A stretch of 64,000 nt of DNA from Paulownia fortunei (GCA_019321725.1 CM033124.1:10478001-10542000), one strand, 5' to 3'. Counted from the first letter of the stretch, positions 37,182 to 49,855 are shown. The notes: generated from the letters alone by a model not told the origin. Numbers and translations: made by a program.

Positions 37182-40100
37182 ATGGTATCAAAGAAGAGGC
37201 TGGATTATGGATTCAACGGCTACCGAGCCCCCATTATTCCAGAGCTCCTAGATCAATAAGGGTAACCATGTTTTTGAATTATGTGTTTTCCACTGCCTTC
37301 CATATTATTCACCATGTAATCAAGCACCTCATCTCTTTTTGTCTTCCCAGAGGAGAGGCGCACGCAAGAATTTGGTTGAAGACAGCAAACTTTGTGCCTT
37401 TGAATTACTTGCAGCTGTAGCTGGTAAATTGTTACAGGAGAGTGAAAGCTCTGCTTCCAGTAATGTAGCCGAAGAGAAAGACCAGCTGGGTACTTGCCAA
37501 GATGGAAATGAGAAGGGGCAGCCTATAGATGATAAGGCTTTGAAATCAGAGAGCTTTGACCTTGGAAGCTGTGCTGAGAGTGCATTTGTTCCGGAAATCT
37601 CCATTGAGGAGCACCATCTCTTATCCAGCTTCAAGGGACTACCAGAAGCAGACAATGATTCTATCTTGGAACACACTTCTGTACGTGCAAGTTCTGATGT
37701 CCTAAAGAAAGTTGATTGTGATATAAAACTAGGAAAGTGTGAAGTCAAGAATGCAAGTGGAAATACCTCCTGTAAAGTAGGGGGCTCCATCTGCGTTGGT
37801 GATAGCTTCAACCGTAAAGTCAAGAGTGGATCAGAAATGCATTCAGAGGATGGAAAAAATCAGATAGGCGAGTTATCTATCTCTAAGACATCCATTGTAA
37901 AGGATCCTATGGAAGAATGTGTGAATAGTAATATGATAATTAATTCAGACAGTAGTGTACAGTTGCCCTTGTACAGGGACCCCATTCCTGATGCTTTATT
38001 GCAAAAGCACTTGAATAATGTAAAATTAGGAATTAGAGATGATGACGATAATTCTTTTGGGTGCAATAAATCTAGCACCAAGATTAGGCCCTTTAGGCCA
38101 CAACCACGTATTGGACACCGTAGAATAAGGAAGATGCTGACATCCAAATACAGGAAAGTAGCTCCAAAGCTGAAGGGTTGTGAACTTTATAACACTAGTA
38201 AGTGGTGGTTATATGCTTATCTGAGTTTAATATGCTCAAATTTTCTGTATTTCCAGCAATCTATTCTGCACGATTATATGATTATCCTTCTTCAACTGAC
38301 TTTCAGATGAGAGAATGAAGTCCATTTACCAATATAGGAAGAGAATTTATACACGAGAGAGATGTCAACAAGCACCTATTAAGAAAAGGAAATTGTCCGA
38401 TCACAGATTTGCAGTTGCATATGATCAGGAAACCAGCAGCGATAGCATCTCTAATTTACCTGAGAAGGGGACGAGGATAGATAAGAGTAGCTCAGCCGTC
38501 ATCTTGGAAAGAGGTCATCTATCATGTTTGTAATTTGAACTTCTGGTGTTGGCAGTATTTATAAATAACTATTGTAATGTCTTGCAGCAAGTGGTATGGT
38601 GAAAGTTCATCAAAAAGCCAAGGATCCTCATGGTACCAGAATTTTCCTTGTGGAATGTACAATTTTGTTTTTAGTTTTATCTTAATTTTTTTGATATAAA
38701 GAAGTTCTTACACTGGTGTTCTCTCTTCTTTCAGTGAAATTTAGCATCAAGTCCTTCAGGGTGCCAGAACTTTACATTGAGGTCCCTGAAACTGCAAGTG
38801 TTGGTTCTCTGAAGGTTTGTGTTCATTCAGTTTTCCAGTCTTTATAATATGAAACATAGGATCCCTGCTGTTGCATAGAAATCCTTTGCAATAATTTCTC
38901 AGATATGCAATCTTTAATTTGAGAACGAATCATTGTGAGGCATTTCTGTCTTGGTGTTAGAATGTATTTTAGATAACACTAGTTGAGATTTTACTCCTGC
39001 AATGCATTATGCTAGGTAATGCATTATGCTAGGTAATTCTGATTAAATAAGTGTTAAGTTATCTACTTCGCATGTTGTTTTGTCAGAGAACTGTGATGGA
39101 GGCAGTTACCGCTATTCTTGGAAGTGGAATACGAGTTGGTGTAGTTCTTCAAGGTAAGAAGGTCCGAGATGACAATAGAACGTTGCAGCAGGCTGGTATT
39201 TCTCAGAGTAGCAACCTTGACACCCTGGGTTTTACGTTAGAGCCATGTTTTACTCATGTTTCCCCATCCATGACTACTAAAAAACTTCCCTCAGTATTCC
39301 CATGTGATGCAGATCAAAAGTTACCTAGGTATGATGATTTTTTATGTTTTTCATTGGAGTTCAATCTCTACTGCTTCGTCTGTTTGAAATCATCTTGATA
39401 TTTACTCCTTTAACAGATGTGTTTAGCTTAGCTCTTAAAGAAATATTAATCTTGCCATTCTACAATTGGCAAGCATGTACTCGCATCTTGATGACTGTAT
39501 ATTCCATTGATGAAAATGATGCATTCCTGATCTATTTTGTTTTTCTCTCCATCTCTCTATACCTAGTTGGTAAATTCCAAGTGGTGGTGATGTCACTCCT
39601 ATCTTATACTCGGTTCCATCTTGAGTGAATTTCCTTTAACTGGTTCTGTCACGGACAGTGATAGAGCTCATTCTTTGTTTCAAAATTCAAATAAAACACA
39701 CATCACAGAAGTTATCTTTCAGTTGAGATCTGATTAATTGCGATTGTTTAGCTCTAATCTAATGGGAGTTGGTCAACTGTTTTCCATTTCTTGACCCACT
39801 TCTCATACATTGTATTCTCCAGGTCTCCTGCCACTCCAATGATTGATTCAGCAATCTCAAATGCCTCAGTTGATCCCCCTCTTGTCACTAAGTTTGATGA
39901 CGATGTGGACAACAACGAATTCATATCCTCCCCACAGACTCCTACAAATGAACTAATGGATGGAGCAGTTCCTGATTCCAATGCCTTGGTTCCAGTGCCT
40001 CCAATGAAAGTGGGGGCACTTGCAGTAGTTCCGGTGAACCCCAAACCTAAACGCAATGAGCTTTCACAGCGTAGAACTAGGAGACCGTTCTCGGTAGCAG

Positions 40101-40929
40101 AAGTGGAGGCGCTCGTTGGAGCAGTTGAAAAACTGGGGACTGGAAGGTAAGAACATAGTACATGATCTTATGAAATATAGGTTATTGAAATTTTCTTCCA
40201 ATATCCGTTCCCTCACATTTTTATTTATAATTTCCTTTTTGGCTTACGCAGGTGGCGCGATGTTAAAATAGGTGCTTTTGAGAATGCAGATCATAGAACC
40301 TATGTTGACTTGAAGGTATGGAATCTGCATGCTATATTATTTCATTAGCTTTGGTTGTGGGGGTGTCTCACTTCTGATGTCTATTTCAGGATGTCAAGTG
40401 TGTATATACATAGGACTTTGCTTTTAGATGATATAATTTCGCAATTGAGGTCTTAGCATTGGCAGCTTGCTGTTTTGGCTTTGTGGATTTGAGTTTTGTT
40501 TCTTTTTCTATTTTTCTGCAATACCTCCCTGTTAGGAGATGTTTTGCATTAGATTATCTGCATTGCACATGCTTTTAGGCATATAATATTGCTAAGTGAA
40601 TCTTGGATTGATATGATAACATGAAAAGGCCAAGGAATCATTCAGATGGGTTTTTGTGGATGGACCTAGATTTAATGCGATATGTTAATTAACCTATTGC
40701 CCATGTGATTTGGATTTTGTTGTTTATACAGGATAAATGGAAGACTTTAGTCCATACAGCAAGCATATCCCCTCACCAACGAAGGGGGGAGCCGGTGCCA
40801 CAGGACCTGTTAGACCGCGTCTTATCTGCTCACTCATATTGGTCGCAGCATCAGTCCAAACAACACGGAAAGCATCTAGTCGAACCTCTGAAAACTGCGG
40901 ATCCTCGTGAGGAGATCGTAGGAGCTTGA
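37182..40929 (+). CDS. Telomere repeat-binding protein (TRP/TBP1 family, Myb telobox), frameshift in coding exon 1
   Basis: Plant TRP/TBP proteins bind double-stranded TTTAGGG repeats in the nucleus. Exons: 37182-37261, 37351-38197, 38307-38513, 38588-38632, 38735-38814, 39087-39328, 39823-40146, 40252-40315, 40732-40929, all with GT-AG borders. They sum to 2087 bases, one short of 696 codons. ATG 37182 gives the family N-terminus MVSKKRLDYGFNGY, but the frame of the later exons (RAPRSIR, then RRGARKNLVE) is shifted by one base near 37232-37241, so translation as given stops at 37257. Corrected length would be about 695 residues, near the family size. There is a ubiquitin-like domain at about residues 394-475 (VKFSIKSFRVPELYIEVP) and a Myb telobox at about 584-641 (RRPFSVAEVEALV, VDLKDKWKTLVHTAS). 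The C-terminal helix is EPVPQDLLDRVLSAHSYW. Everything after exon 1 is intact, so a recent mutation or a sequence error are both possible. Confidence 0.92.
39001..39034. repeat. 17-bp tandem duplication in intron 5 of the telomere-binding gene
   Basis: AATGCATTATGCTAGGT occurs twice in direct succession within the intron. There is no splice-site overlap. Confidence 0.95.
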
Positions 40930-41117
40930 AGTATCAGAACTTCTGATTGTGAAAGTGTAAAAAGTTTACTATATTATAGGAAAGTATAACATTGAAGTTG
41001 TAAAAAATTGTCATATTTAAGTTTCTTTGTAGAAATCTCACACTCACTGATTTGTTGCCTAGTCTTTCAATTACTTTGGATAGACTGGTTTTCTTTGTTT
41101 TTGTAAATGATTGGTGG

Positions 41118-41123
41118 AATAAA
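41118..41123 (+). terminator. Likely polyadenylation signal of the telomere-binding gene
   Basis: AATAAA lies 189 bases after the stop codon in a T-rich 3' region, followed by a T-run. Confidence 0.5.
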
Positions 41124-41129
41124 GGTTTT

Positions 41130-43641
41130 TTTTTAACAGAAATCATAGCCGTCGGGAAGGTCCCTCTGCCGCTGGTTTGTTGATGTAGTTTCATCGATAT
41201 TGGCTTTTTGTTATCATGTTACCTTTACGGTGTTGTTCTCTTTGATTCTTTTTTCTTTTTGTTCCTTTTAGACTATTCAAACTTTGAAAGAGAACAAGAT
41301 AAATATCTAATTTGTAGACTTGAATTTTCCATTTACTGAGTAGCAGCATTAGCTGATTAATTATCAATTATTTGCTGGTTTCATTTAAATTATTTAATTT
41401 GTATAGTAGTATGCCAAATTTACTAATTATTTAAATGATTAATTGTAAAAACCATCTTTGGCCTATTTATAAAACCTATCACCTGAGTTTATAAATTATA
41501 AATATTTTTTTAATATTTGTCGAGTTTGTAAAACATAAATAAATTTCAAAGGGTATTTGTAAGTTATAAAATTCATGTGATGGTTTTTATAAATAGTCAA
41601 ATTTTAAGGGTAATTTTTATAATTAATTTTTTTTCAATGAATAACACATTTATTTTACTAATTTTTTTGATAATTTTAATATTATAAAAACATCAATTTG
41701 AATAATTTAAAATAATCTATCTAAAATTTTCTCTATTGCTTTCAAAAAATCAATCAAATTTATTGGTAAATAGCATTGAGCTGCAGATTAAATATTTAGA
41801 TCAGGATGTGGATAATCGATTGCAATAACTAAAAACGAATTAAATATTTAGATTAAAATGTAGACAATCGAATGCAATAACTAAAAATGATTTGAGAATG
41901 ATAAGAATCCTTGTCTATCCAAATGATCTACAAGAATATTACTATGGTCTCATTCTTAGAAAAATCATCATCAAATTAAGGCTTATAGTTTAATCTAAAT
42001 GAGATAATTTCATTACATAATTTACACACACTCTTTTGATTTTCCTTAAAATTCAAGTTATCTTATGAGGCACACACCCCACAAGATGTACCACTTTCTT
42101 GGAGCAAGTTATATTTGTAGAGCATGAAATACATTTATGAAGAATATATGAATTGGATAATCTGGATAAGGGTGTAAGTTGTTTGTTTGATTGTATATAA
42201 AAATGTAATGAAATAGAATACTGATATTATTATATAAATCAAATAGCTTCCAATTTTATTTGAGTTGTATTCAAGTGGACGATGAAAATTCTCACACGGG
42301 CATGGAAGTATGAAACATTAAAGATTATGTAATATTAGTAGTGAGCTCATTTTATGTCATTTTTCGGATTATTATTTTGTATATGATGTTGTCAACATTT
42401 GAGGATATGACCTCATCATATTCCATACCATGGCTTATAGTACGCAAGTTAGACATTGCCTCGTTTGGTTTTCTTTCCAATAAGAAATTTTCACTTTTTC
42501 ATTTTTCCAATAATCCAAATCATGTTTGTTTGACATAATTCTTTTTTTTTTTTTACCACCAAAAGAACTCCCCAGACCTATGTAAATAATTATTTATTTT
42601 TATATTACTACCAAATATATCAGATTCATATATTACTATTTTCCACCACCTATAAATTATTTTAATAAATTATTATATTTAAATTAAATAATTAAAATGA
42701 ACCTACTACTATTAATTTAATCTAATTATTATATTATTATTTTCATATTAGGAACCACTATTTTCTAATCATTTTAATAAATTATCACATTCATATTAAA
42801 TATTCAATTGGACCCACCACTATCAACTTGACAAATTATTACATTAGGAAGTTATTGAAATGATGTTATTCAAATTATATAACAAAATACAATTTCATTT
42901 TTATTACATTTTTTTCAAGGTAAAAACACCAAAAATACACTAAATCTAATAAATTTTGATTTATATATATTTTTAAAATTATATGTTTTTATTTCAATTC
43001 AATCATCAAAACATATATTCAATTTCACATGAAAATTAATACAGCCCAAAACACCAAGAAAAATATTAGAAATGAGAATTCTCGATAGAAAAGAAAACAG
43101 CATGTAAACTTTCCCATATGTGGTATAATTGATATTATTTAATATATTTATATTCAATACATATAAAAATCTTCCAATAAATTGCATATCATATCCAAAA
43201 CATGATTAGCTGTGATTGCAGAATAAAGTGGGCTGGTATATTCTAATAAAATAATTGTATAATTAGATCTGGTGTTGCTTTATTTAAGTTTTGGCGGTGA
43301 GTTCAAGGTGCACGTTGGAGCATGTGAAATCAATAACTGTTGACATGTGATTGGTCACCGCGTGACTCTCCTCTTTCATTTTAACTTGTTATATTTTAGA
43401 CACCAAAAAGTATAAACAAAATATTGCGTTTACTGCACTGCTACTCGTATTTGAAAGTCACGACAATAATTGCTTTAAAATTAATTAAATGGGCTACTAA
43501 GTGGTGGAGGCTCGAGGTGTGTTGGCTAATTAAAATATTATATTTAATGGATAATATATTAAGAATCAAAATAATTATTTAAATTTTTTTATCAAAACAA
43601 AATATTTGATAATATTTCAATTATACATAGGATGTAGTATA
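41130..43641. other. AT-rich intergenic sequence
   Basis: No gene is recognised. Words such as TCGTTTGGTTTTC near 42460 suggest decayed MITE ends. Small ORFs at 42341 (+) and 42999 (-) look fortuitous. Confidence 0.45.
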
Positions 43642-43674
43642 GTTGCAGGTTGCAGGTTGCAGGTTGCAGGTTGC
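43642..43674. repeat. GTTGCAG heptamer repeat
   Basis: Four full copies plus a partial one, in perfect tandem. Confidence 0.95.
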
Positions 43675-43697
43675 TGCTTTGGGGTGTGACTTGCAAG

Positions 43698-44574
43698 TAG
43701 AGGTGTTCATTTATGTATAGTCGAATAGATGAAATTTTGTTGAATTAAAAGATTGGTACGTCAAATTGAATAAATCAATTCGATTTTATTATTATTGAAT
43801 TAGGAGTGCAAATTTGGTTCGATCGAATTGAATTGAATCAAAATTTTGGTTCATTTGATAAAATTATAAATTAAAAATCGAATCGAAATTTTTAATTCAA
43901 TTCAATTATAATCGATTTTTTTTTTCAATTTTTTGATTCAGTTTTCGGTTAAATAATATTTTTAAATAAATAAATAAATAAAATAAAAATTAAATAATAA
44001 AATTATAAAATATATTTTTTTATTTATTATTTTTAGTTTGGATGAGAAAAATATAAAAAATAGTACAAAAACAAATAACAAAATATAAAAACTTAATTTT
44101 TAAAATAAAAATAATTTATATAAATATATAAAAATAATAATTCGATTTTTGATTCAGTTCGGTTCGATCAATTAACCGAATTATGTGCACCCCTATACTG
44201 AATTGTTTTTTAATATTTCAGTTCTGTATTTTGATTAATCAAGTTTCTTTAAAAAATATTTACAAATTAAATACTAAGATCATAATTATATTTTTTATTT
44301 AATATTTTATAACTAAAATGAAAAAGTATAAAAATAAATAATAGATATAAAATATGTATTAAAAATAAAATATTAAATATTTAAGAAATATAATTCAGTA
44401 TTTGGTATGATTCGATAAACAAAAATAAAAAATTAAAACCGAACCAACTACTGAATTTTCAACCAAAAAAAATAATATCGAATACCGAATCAAATTTCTC
44501 AATTCAATTTCCATACATATAAAATATTTAGTTTTGGTTCAATTCAATCAATTTATAGAACTATAAATACCCTT
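43698..44574. mobile_element. Outer hAT-like MITE interrupted by a second MITE
   Basis: The left end TAGAGGTGTTCATTTAT and the right end ATAAATACCCTTA form a weak inverted pair. Both flanks of the inner element share CAATTCRATT/CGAACC-rich composition typical of these families. No clear target duplication was found, so the outer limits are tentative. Confidence 0.35.
43801..44195. mobile_element. hAT-type MITE, 395 bp, nested in another MITE
   Basis: Termini are TAGGAGTGCA and TGCACCCCTA (9 of 10 inverted match). The flanking 8-mers TATTGAAT (43793-43800) and TACTGAAT (44196-44203) match at 7 of 8 positions, as expected for a hAT target duplication. The interior is AT-rich and non-coding, with TCGGTTCGATC-type words near the ends. 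Confidence 0.75.
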
Positions 44575-44744
44575 ATAAACCACAATTGAAATGTATAATT
44601 TAAATTGTTTTGAAAGTTTAAAATTTTTTGAATTGTATAATTGCTATCAATTATAATTTTAACATAAAAATAAACCTTTTAATTCTATTAAAGAAATAAC
44701 TACTACCACTAATGTAGTGATCAAAATAAAAATAATAATTTTAA

Positions 44745-44976
44745 CACCGCAAAGGTGGTCGAGTTGGTGGAAGGGGATTGTATAAGGTGTCATGTTCCGA
44801 GTTTAAATCTCTCTCAATATTTTTTTGATCGAATTTGTCGTATCGAACTTGTCTAATATGATTTATTTAACTAATATGGTTTGTAGGTTATTGTATCAAA
44901 TCGAAAATTTATCCACTATCCGCTCAAATAGCGGCTGTGGGTTTCCCATCATCAAAAAAATAAAATAAATAATAAT
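44745..44976 (+). mobile_element. tRNA-derived SINE
   Basis: The head carries an A-box-like GGTCGAGTTGGTGG and, about 40 bases on, a B-box-like GTTCCGAGTTTAAATCTC, the internal RNA polymerase III promoter of class II tRNA-like SINEs. The body ends in an A-rich tail with AAT repeats. AATAATAATTTTAAC just before the head is repeated as AATAATAATTTTACC after the tail, a target duplication of about 14 bases. The 3' end reads GGGTTTCCCATCATC before the tail. Confidence 0.75.
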
Positions 44977-44990
44977 AATAATAATTTTAC

Positions 44991-46419
44991 CATAAAGAAA
45001 CATCAATATGCCATTTTGTCAAAAGCCAAGGAGTAAATCTAATAAATTTTTGTTTGTTAGTTTGCCTTGCTTTGCACACAAAGAAGGTAATAATGAGAAG
45101 GGACAGCCTGGTGGTTAGGACTTTTAGATAACGTAAGCATCAAGAAATTAAAGAAGAAGAAACATGAGAGCACGCTACTTCCCTATGCACAATGGTTTCA
45201 CAGTTAAGCATCCAGCTGACCAAACTTTTATACTTTTATACCTGGCAAACTTTGTACCCACAACCCAAACTTTTAATATTTTTGTGTGTGTTTAATAAAT
45301 TTTTGGAATCCCAAAATTTGAAATAATTAAATGATGGATTTAGTATTTAAAAAAAAATTATTCCTACATTTTATAATCCTATGTCTTATAAGTTATTTTT
45401 GAAACTTATAAAATATTAAATTTTATTTTAAAATAAATTATTAAAATATTTGAATAAATTAAGATCATAAAATTTTTAAAATATTAATAATGATAATTTT
45501 ATAATTAAAATTATTAAAATTAAAAAAATTATTAAAATAAGATCTTATTTTAAAATAAATTAGTTTGTGTATTTTTTTAAGAGTTTATAACTACTTTAAT
45601 AAAAAATTATCAAATACTTTTTAAAAGTTTATAAATTTTTAAATAGTTTATAAAATGTTTTGAAAGCCTTACAAGTCAAACACCTTCAAATACGAATTCC
45701 ATAACATGAAAAATTCATAATTTTTTATGAGTCAAAAATCCCAAAATCTTATAATTAAGAACAATCACTTTGTTTATTTGCATCATAGCTCACATTTTTA
45801 TGTAATATGTTTTTAGGGTTTTTTTCTTTAATTTTTTGATCACTTGCTTTCTTTTTTTAGGTCATAGTTAGTAACAAAGTTCTTTAAAATTTTTGAAAAT
45901 AATTCAAAGAAAATAGAATATTTTCACAATACATTTAATCACATGTTGCTTCTGGCAAGAAACATGCATGAATCATTTCAAAAAATATGTGTCCAGATAG
46001 TCTAAAGTCAAATTCTCACGAAACTTTCTTTAATAAAGTAATGTATGTTTGAATTTTATTCCTATTTTAATAAAACTAAAATTATTGGAGATAAATACAC
46101 TAGACTAATATCTTTTTTCTATTTTTTAGTATATGTATATAAGTTTACTAGATAATATAATTTATTTGATAAATTTTATACACAATTATATTATTTTTAT
46201 AAAATAATAGGATATTTTGTATCTATATATTTTCAAATTAATCATAAATTTTAACAAAGAATTTAAATTAACCAAATGGGCCACTTCGTAATTGGACGTA
46301 TAAGTGATTGGGCTGCTATATGTTTTGTGCAATTTCTACTCTATTTTGAGTTTTCCATACCAAACATGAGGTGAATAATCACTTAGTACTCTCAATAAGG
46401 ACACCTGATAATTTAAATT
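44991..46419. other. AT-rich spacer, possible decayed MITE
   Basis: 45270-45760 has repeated AACTTATAAA/TTTATAAG words in both senses, suggesting an old inverted-repeat element, but no ends could be fixed. No coding signal. Confidence 0.35.
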
Positions 46420-47292
46420 TGGTTAGAAAAACTTGCAAGTTTAGGGCTTGACCCCTTTTTAAGTCGAGCTTAATATAATTTTAAATTACATCAAGTTTGA
46501 TCCAAAAGTTAGAATCGAATTTAAATTCAAAAGGGCATACAAAAGATTAGATTGAACGTGAACTTATATTTAATTCGTACTTCATTAAATTAGTATATTA
46601 GTATATTACGTCAAGAAATTATTCTTAAAACTGGTTTTATTGGCTATAGATTTGAATTTATTTTTCATATTCTGTTGAAAATACTATTAGTAAAGGAAAA
46701 CAATTTTAACTTTATTTTTGAAAAACAAAAAAATTCAAATAATTTCAAGACTTAAAAAAATGGACTACATCACTTTAATCAAAATTTGAGTTTCAAGGTA
46801 CCTCGATTTGATTAATAATTCTACACTTAGCGCAAACTATACCCATTGGATTACCACTCTCTTTGAATGAAATATTTTTACCGAACATTGTTATATTGTG
46901 CATATAATTTTTTTTTATAATTTTGAATTTAAATATCATTTTATATTTAGATCGAATCAACATTTCATCGAGTCATTATTTACCTATAATAATCAAAAGA
47001 TTTAGAGTTTATTGGAATCTTAAATCTTGTTGAAAGTGACATTGGATTTTAACAATTTGAATCAAATTCATGATATGCATCATAATAAAACACATCAATA
47101 TCTTTAAGAAACTCCTTTGTGGTTAAAAATCAAGGTGAAGATGGAGAATTTTTATTAAGGGCATTTTAGTATTTTTATAGTGTTTGGTAGGCGCCCACCA
47201 TTGGAGATGGAGGCCCATTGCTCATAATTCATAACTGAAGCCCATTATCTATTATTACAAGCAGCTACTTCGTGTGATGGATTAAGACTCAA
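46420..47292. repeat. Segmental duplication, copy 1 (about 0.9 kb)
   Basis: It matches 49856-50759 in direct orientation along its whole length. Shared words include ACTTGCAAGTTTAGG, GAAAGTGACATTG, AGGCCCATTGC, AAGCCCATT and TCTATTATTACAAGCA. Small indels separate the copies. It is non-coding. Confidence 0.85.
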
Positions 47293-47470
47293 GATTTCCG
47301 AAATAGTTATTCTAATTGAAAATCAAAACGAGAAAGAGGATTTTTGCAGCGATATAAAATTTAGAAAAGTTTGAGAATTTCGATTTGAGAAAATAATTTT
47401 GTTAATTAAAATTTTCCATTAAAAAAAGTAATATCATATCTATGATTTTCCAATGAAGAACAATGAAATA
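47293..47470. repeat. Continuation of the duplicated unit, matching 63353-63530
   Basis: TTCCGAAATAGTTATTCTAA and TTTGAGAATTT recur near 63353-63440 in the same order. The second copy of this part is separated from its left partner (49856-50759) by 12.6 kb. Confidence 0.65.
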
Positions 47471-47959
47471 AATTTGTGTATATAAAAAAAATTGTTAGAA
47501 TTCTCCAAATTTTTCTAAATTATTCAAAGAAAAAACTCTTATTTATATCAGAATTTCGTATATGTATTATAAATTATTAGGTACAAAAATAAATTGGGTT
47601 CATTCCACTTTATTTCTGTATTTTTATTTATTTTTTTACCTCTTTATATTCTTGACTACATCAATTTATCACCATATTCTAATAATTGTATTATCTTGTT
47701 ATTTGTATTTTTAATTGTATTATTTTACCCTATGTACTCTTAAAAATAATCAAATTGCCATTCTCTATTATTTTATTGAAACTTTTTAAAAGTATTTTAA
47801 AATTAATAAGTTTGCAAATATTTCCTAATAATTTTTAACTTGATTATTTAACACTTAATAATGTTGTGTTTGAAATTTAATGACTATTTTTTTAATTTAA
47901 TATTTTTTTTATTAAATTACTATATAGTAGGATATTTTTTATTAACTAATACGTTTTAT

Positions 47960-48243
47960 TTATAAGTTTCTTACTTATCATAAATTCAAAAATGCTTTAT
48001 TAAACACGTAAAATTTTATTATTAATTTCTCATTGTTAATTTAATTATAATAATTTAATAAAAATTATGTAAACTAAGAAAAAGTCATTATAATTGAACT
48101 TATAAGGTTTTTACTCATCATAAACTTAAAGAATATGTCATATATTTTTAAATATTATTTTATTAAATTCATAATTTCTCTTCCTTAATTAATTATAATT
48201 TAATAGAAATTATATTAAATTAAAGAAAATCATCAAAATTTAA
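47960..48243. repeat. Two direct, diverged units of about 140 bp
   Basis: CTTATAAGNTTTTTACTCATCATAAA-like starts at about 47960 and 48099, with a parallel AATTATAATTTAATAGAAATTAT stretch later in each unit. AT-rich, non-coding. Confidence 0.55.
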
Positions 48244-48382
48244 ATACCAAAATAGTTCCAAATAAATATATTGTTAAGTTTTAGTTATTAAGTTGCAAAA
48301 AATATAGAGTTTAGATATAGTCTATTAATATTAAATCATTATTACAAATTAATGACTAAAAATAATGAATAAGCGCAATTCG

Positions 48383-48448
48383 ATTACGTTAAGTAAAGTA
48401 ATACATAAGCGTAATAGATATAGTCTATTACGTTAAGTAAAGTAATAC
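48383..48448. repeat. Direct repeat of 22 bases, period 44
   Basis: ATTACGTTAAGTAAAGTAAT followed by AC occurs at 48383 and 48427 with perfect identity. Confidence 0.9.
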
Positions 48449-48736
48449 AATTAATAATATATGGATAAAGTGATACAATAGTTAAACTACGGGGTGTAAA
48501 GTTATATAATTGTTAGACTATGTGATACAATTGAGAATGTCGGAATAATGTAATACCAATTGAAAATATAAGAAGATAAAGTAAAATTCTTTTATTTTTA
48601 TTTTTAATCAGCTGGAGAGAAATATATTATAATTATGAGGATGGTAAACAAGTCAGAACTCAAGTTAGCTTTTAAAAATATTGTCCCAAGTTTAAGTTCA
48701 ATTTACATAATTTGAGCCCAAGGGCGTTAGTTATTA

Positions 48737-49107
48737 AGGTATATTTGTTGTTGTTTGAAGAACGAAAATGTATTTTGGTGAATTGTATTTTGAAGAATAA
48801 TATATTTATTCCCAAACACAAAATCAACCATAAAAAAATATTAACATGATATTTATTGCTCAAAATATCTCACACAATATGAACTAATCACATTTTTAGT
48901 ATTTTTCCCTTAAACGAAAATATTTCATTCAAACCCATTTTTCATTAAAATACATTGTATTATTATATTTAAAATATCGCCTCATTATTTCCCAACAATT
49001 CGTCCAAATACATCCCGCTCTCCGCACATTTTTTAATTCCACTAATAACAATACATTTACACGCAAAAATTTCTTTAGAACAATGGACATAACACCAAAT
49101 ATAGCCT
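48737..49107. mobile_element. Probable MITE, about 370 bp
   Basis: AGGTATATTTGTTGTTGT at the left mirrors AACACCAAATATAGCCT at the right, an imperfect inverted pair. A TTA precedes the left end and AAA follows the right, so a Tourist-like TTA duplication is possible but unproven. The small minus-strand ORF inside (48672-48863) is chance. Confidence 0.5.
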
Positions 49108-49554
49108 AAATATAATTACTAATATTATTAATTAGCTTAATATTTTTATTACGAAACTATCACATAAAACTAGAATATTATTAGATTTATTATTATGTCT
49201 GTTGTACTATTATAACGAGACAAATTTATTTTGTCATCTGTTGGTATTAACAATACTAATAATATTATTACCACTATTACTATTAATAAAAAGCTAGCCT
49301 TCAAAACCTAGATTTGGCTTGGGGTTTAACTCTTAAAAATGCTCCATTCACTAAGTTTACGAGTTGGTTCAAATCATCTTTCAACTCTAAATTACTTACT
49401 AGTTTCTCTATTTTTTATTGACATTTTCACATATAAGATATAGTATATTCCTAAAATAAATTTTCTATGAATATATTCTTGAGTCTTAGAGTAAGTTATG
49501 ACGGTCCAAAGTCCTAAACAAGGCCTCATAATTTATGCTCTATTTAGATTTTTA

Positions 49555-49765
49555 CTTGACTTAAAAGAGAGGAGCGTTGTGTGTCTGTTGATTCTTTCGG
49601 GGGTTCCGTTCGCGTTTAAAGTAGTTCTAGAGGGAAAGAATAACGATATGAACATTCGATTCGAATGCGAGCTACTCGTCCATTGAATTTATCGAATGAT
49701 CGAAATAGAGGGGAAGACTGGTTCTCTCATAGAATTCGTTTGGGGCCCAAATAATTTTGAAAACC
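49555..49765. other. GC-richer block, possible organellar insertion
   Basis: About 200 bases (for example GGGGGTTCCGTTCGCG and GATTCGAATGCGAGC) stand out sharply from AT-rich flanks. The style resembles plant mitochondrial DNA, but I cannot identify a gene. Part of a 62-codon ORF (49498-49686, +) crosses it without any recognised domain. Confidence 0.35.
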
Positions 49766-49855
49766 TGGATATAAAAAAATAAATAAATCCCATTTTATTT
49801 TTAAAATAGTAGTAGAAGAAATGAGTTGAACACCTGATTTCTTCATTTAGTTTCT

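Noticed and set aside
37115..37420. 101-codon ORF covering coding exon 1 of the telomere-binding gene
   Set aside because: It has no ATG (it would start with TTG) and reads through the GT donor into the intron. Only its RAPRSIR part is real exon in that frame.
37329..37823. 164-codon minus-strand ORF across exon 2 of the telomere-binding gene
   Set aside because: It is the antisense shadow of a real exon with a family match and correct splice borders.
39754..40056. 100-codon minus-strand ORF
   Set aside because: Antisense of exon 7 of the telomere-binding gene.
43642..43674. Interstitial telomere repeat near a telomere-binding gene
   Set aside because: The unit is GTTGCAG, not TTTAGGG, and it is only about five units long.
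44745..44830. Functional tRNA gene
   Set aside because: The A- and B-box-like motifs are degenerate, there is no foldable acceptor stem, and the body continues to an A-rich tail with a target duplication, so it is a SINE.
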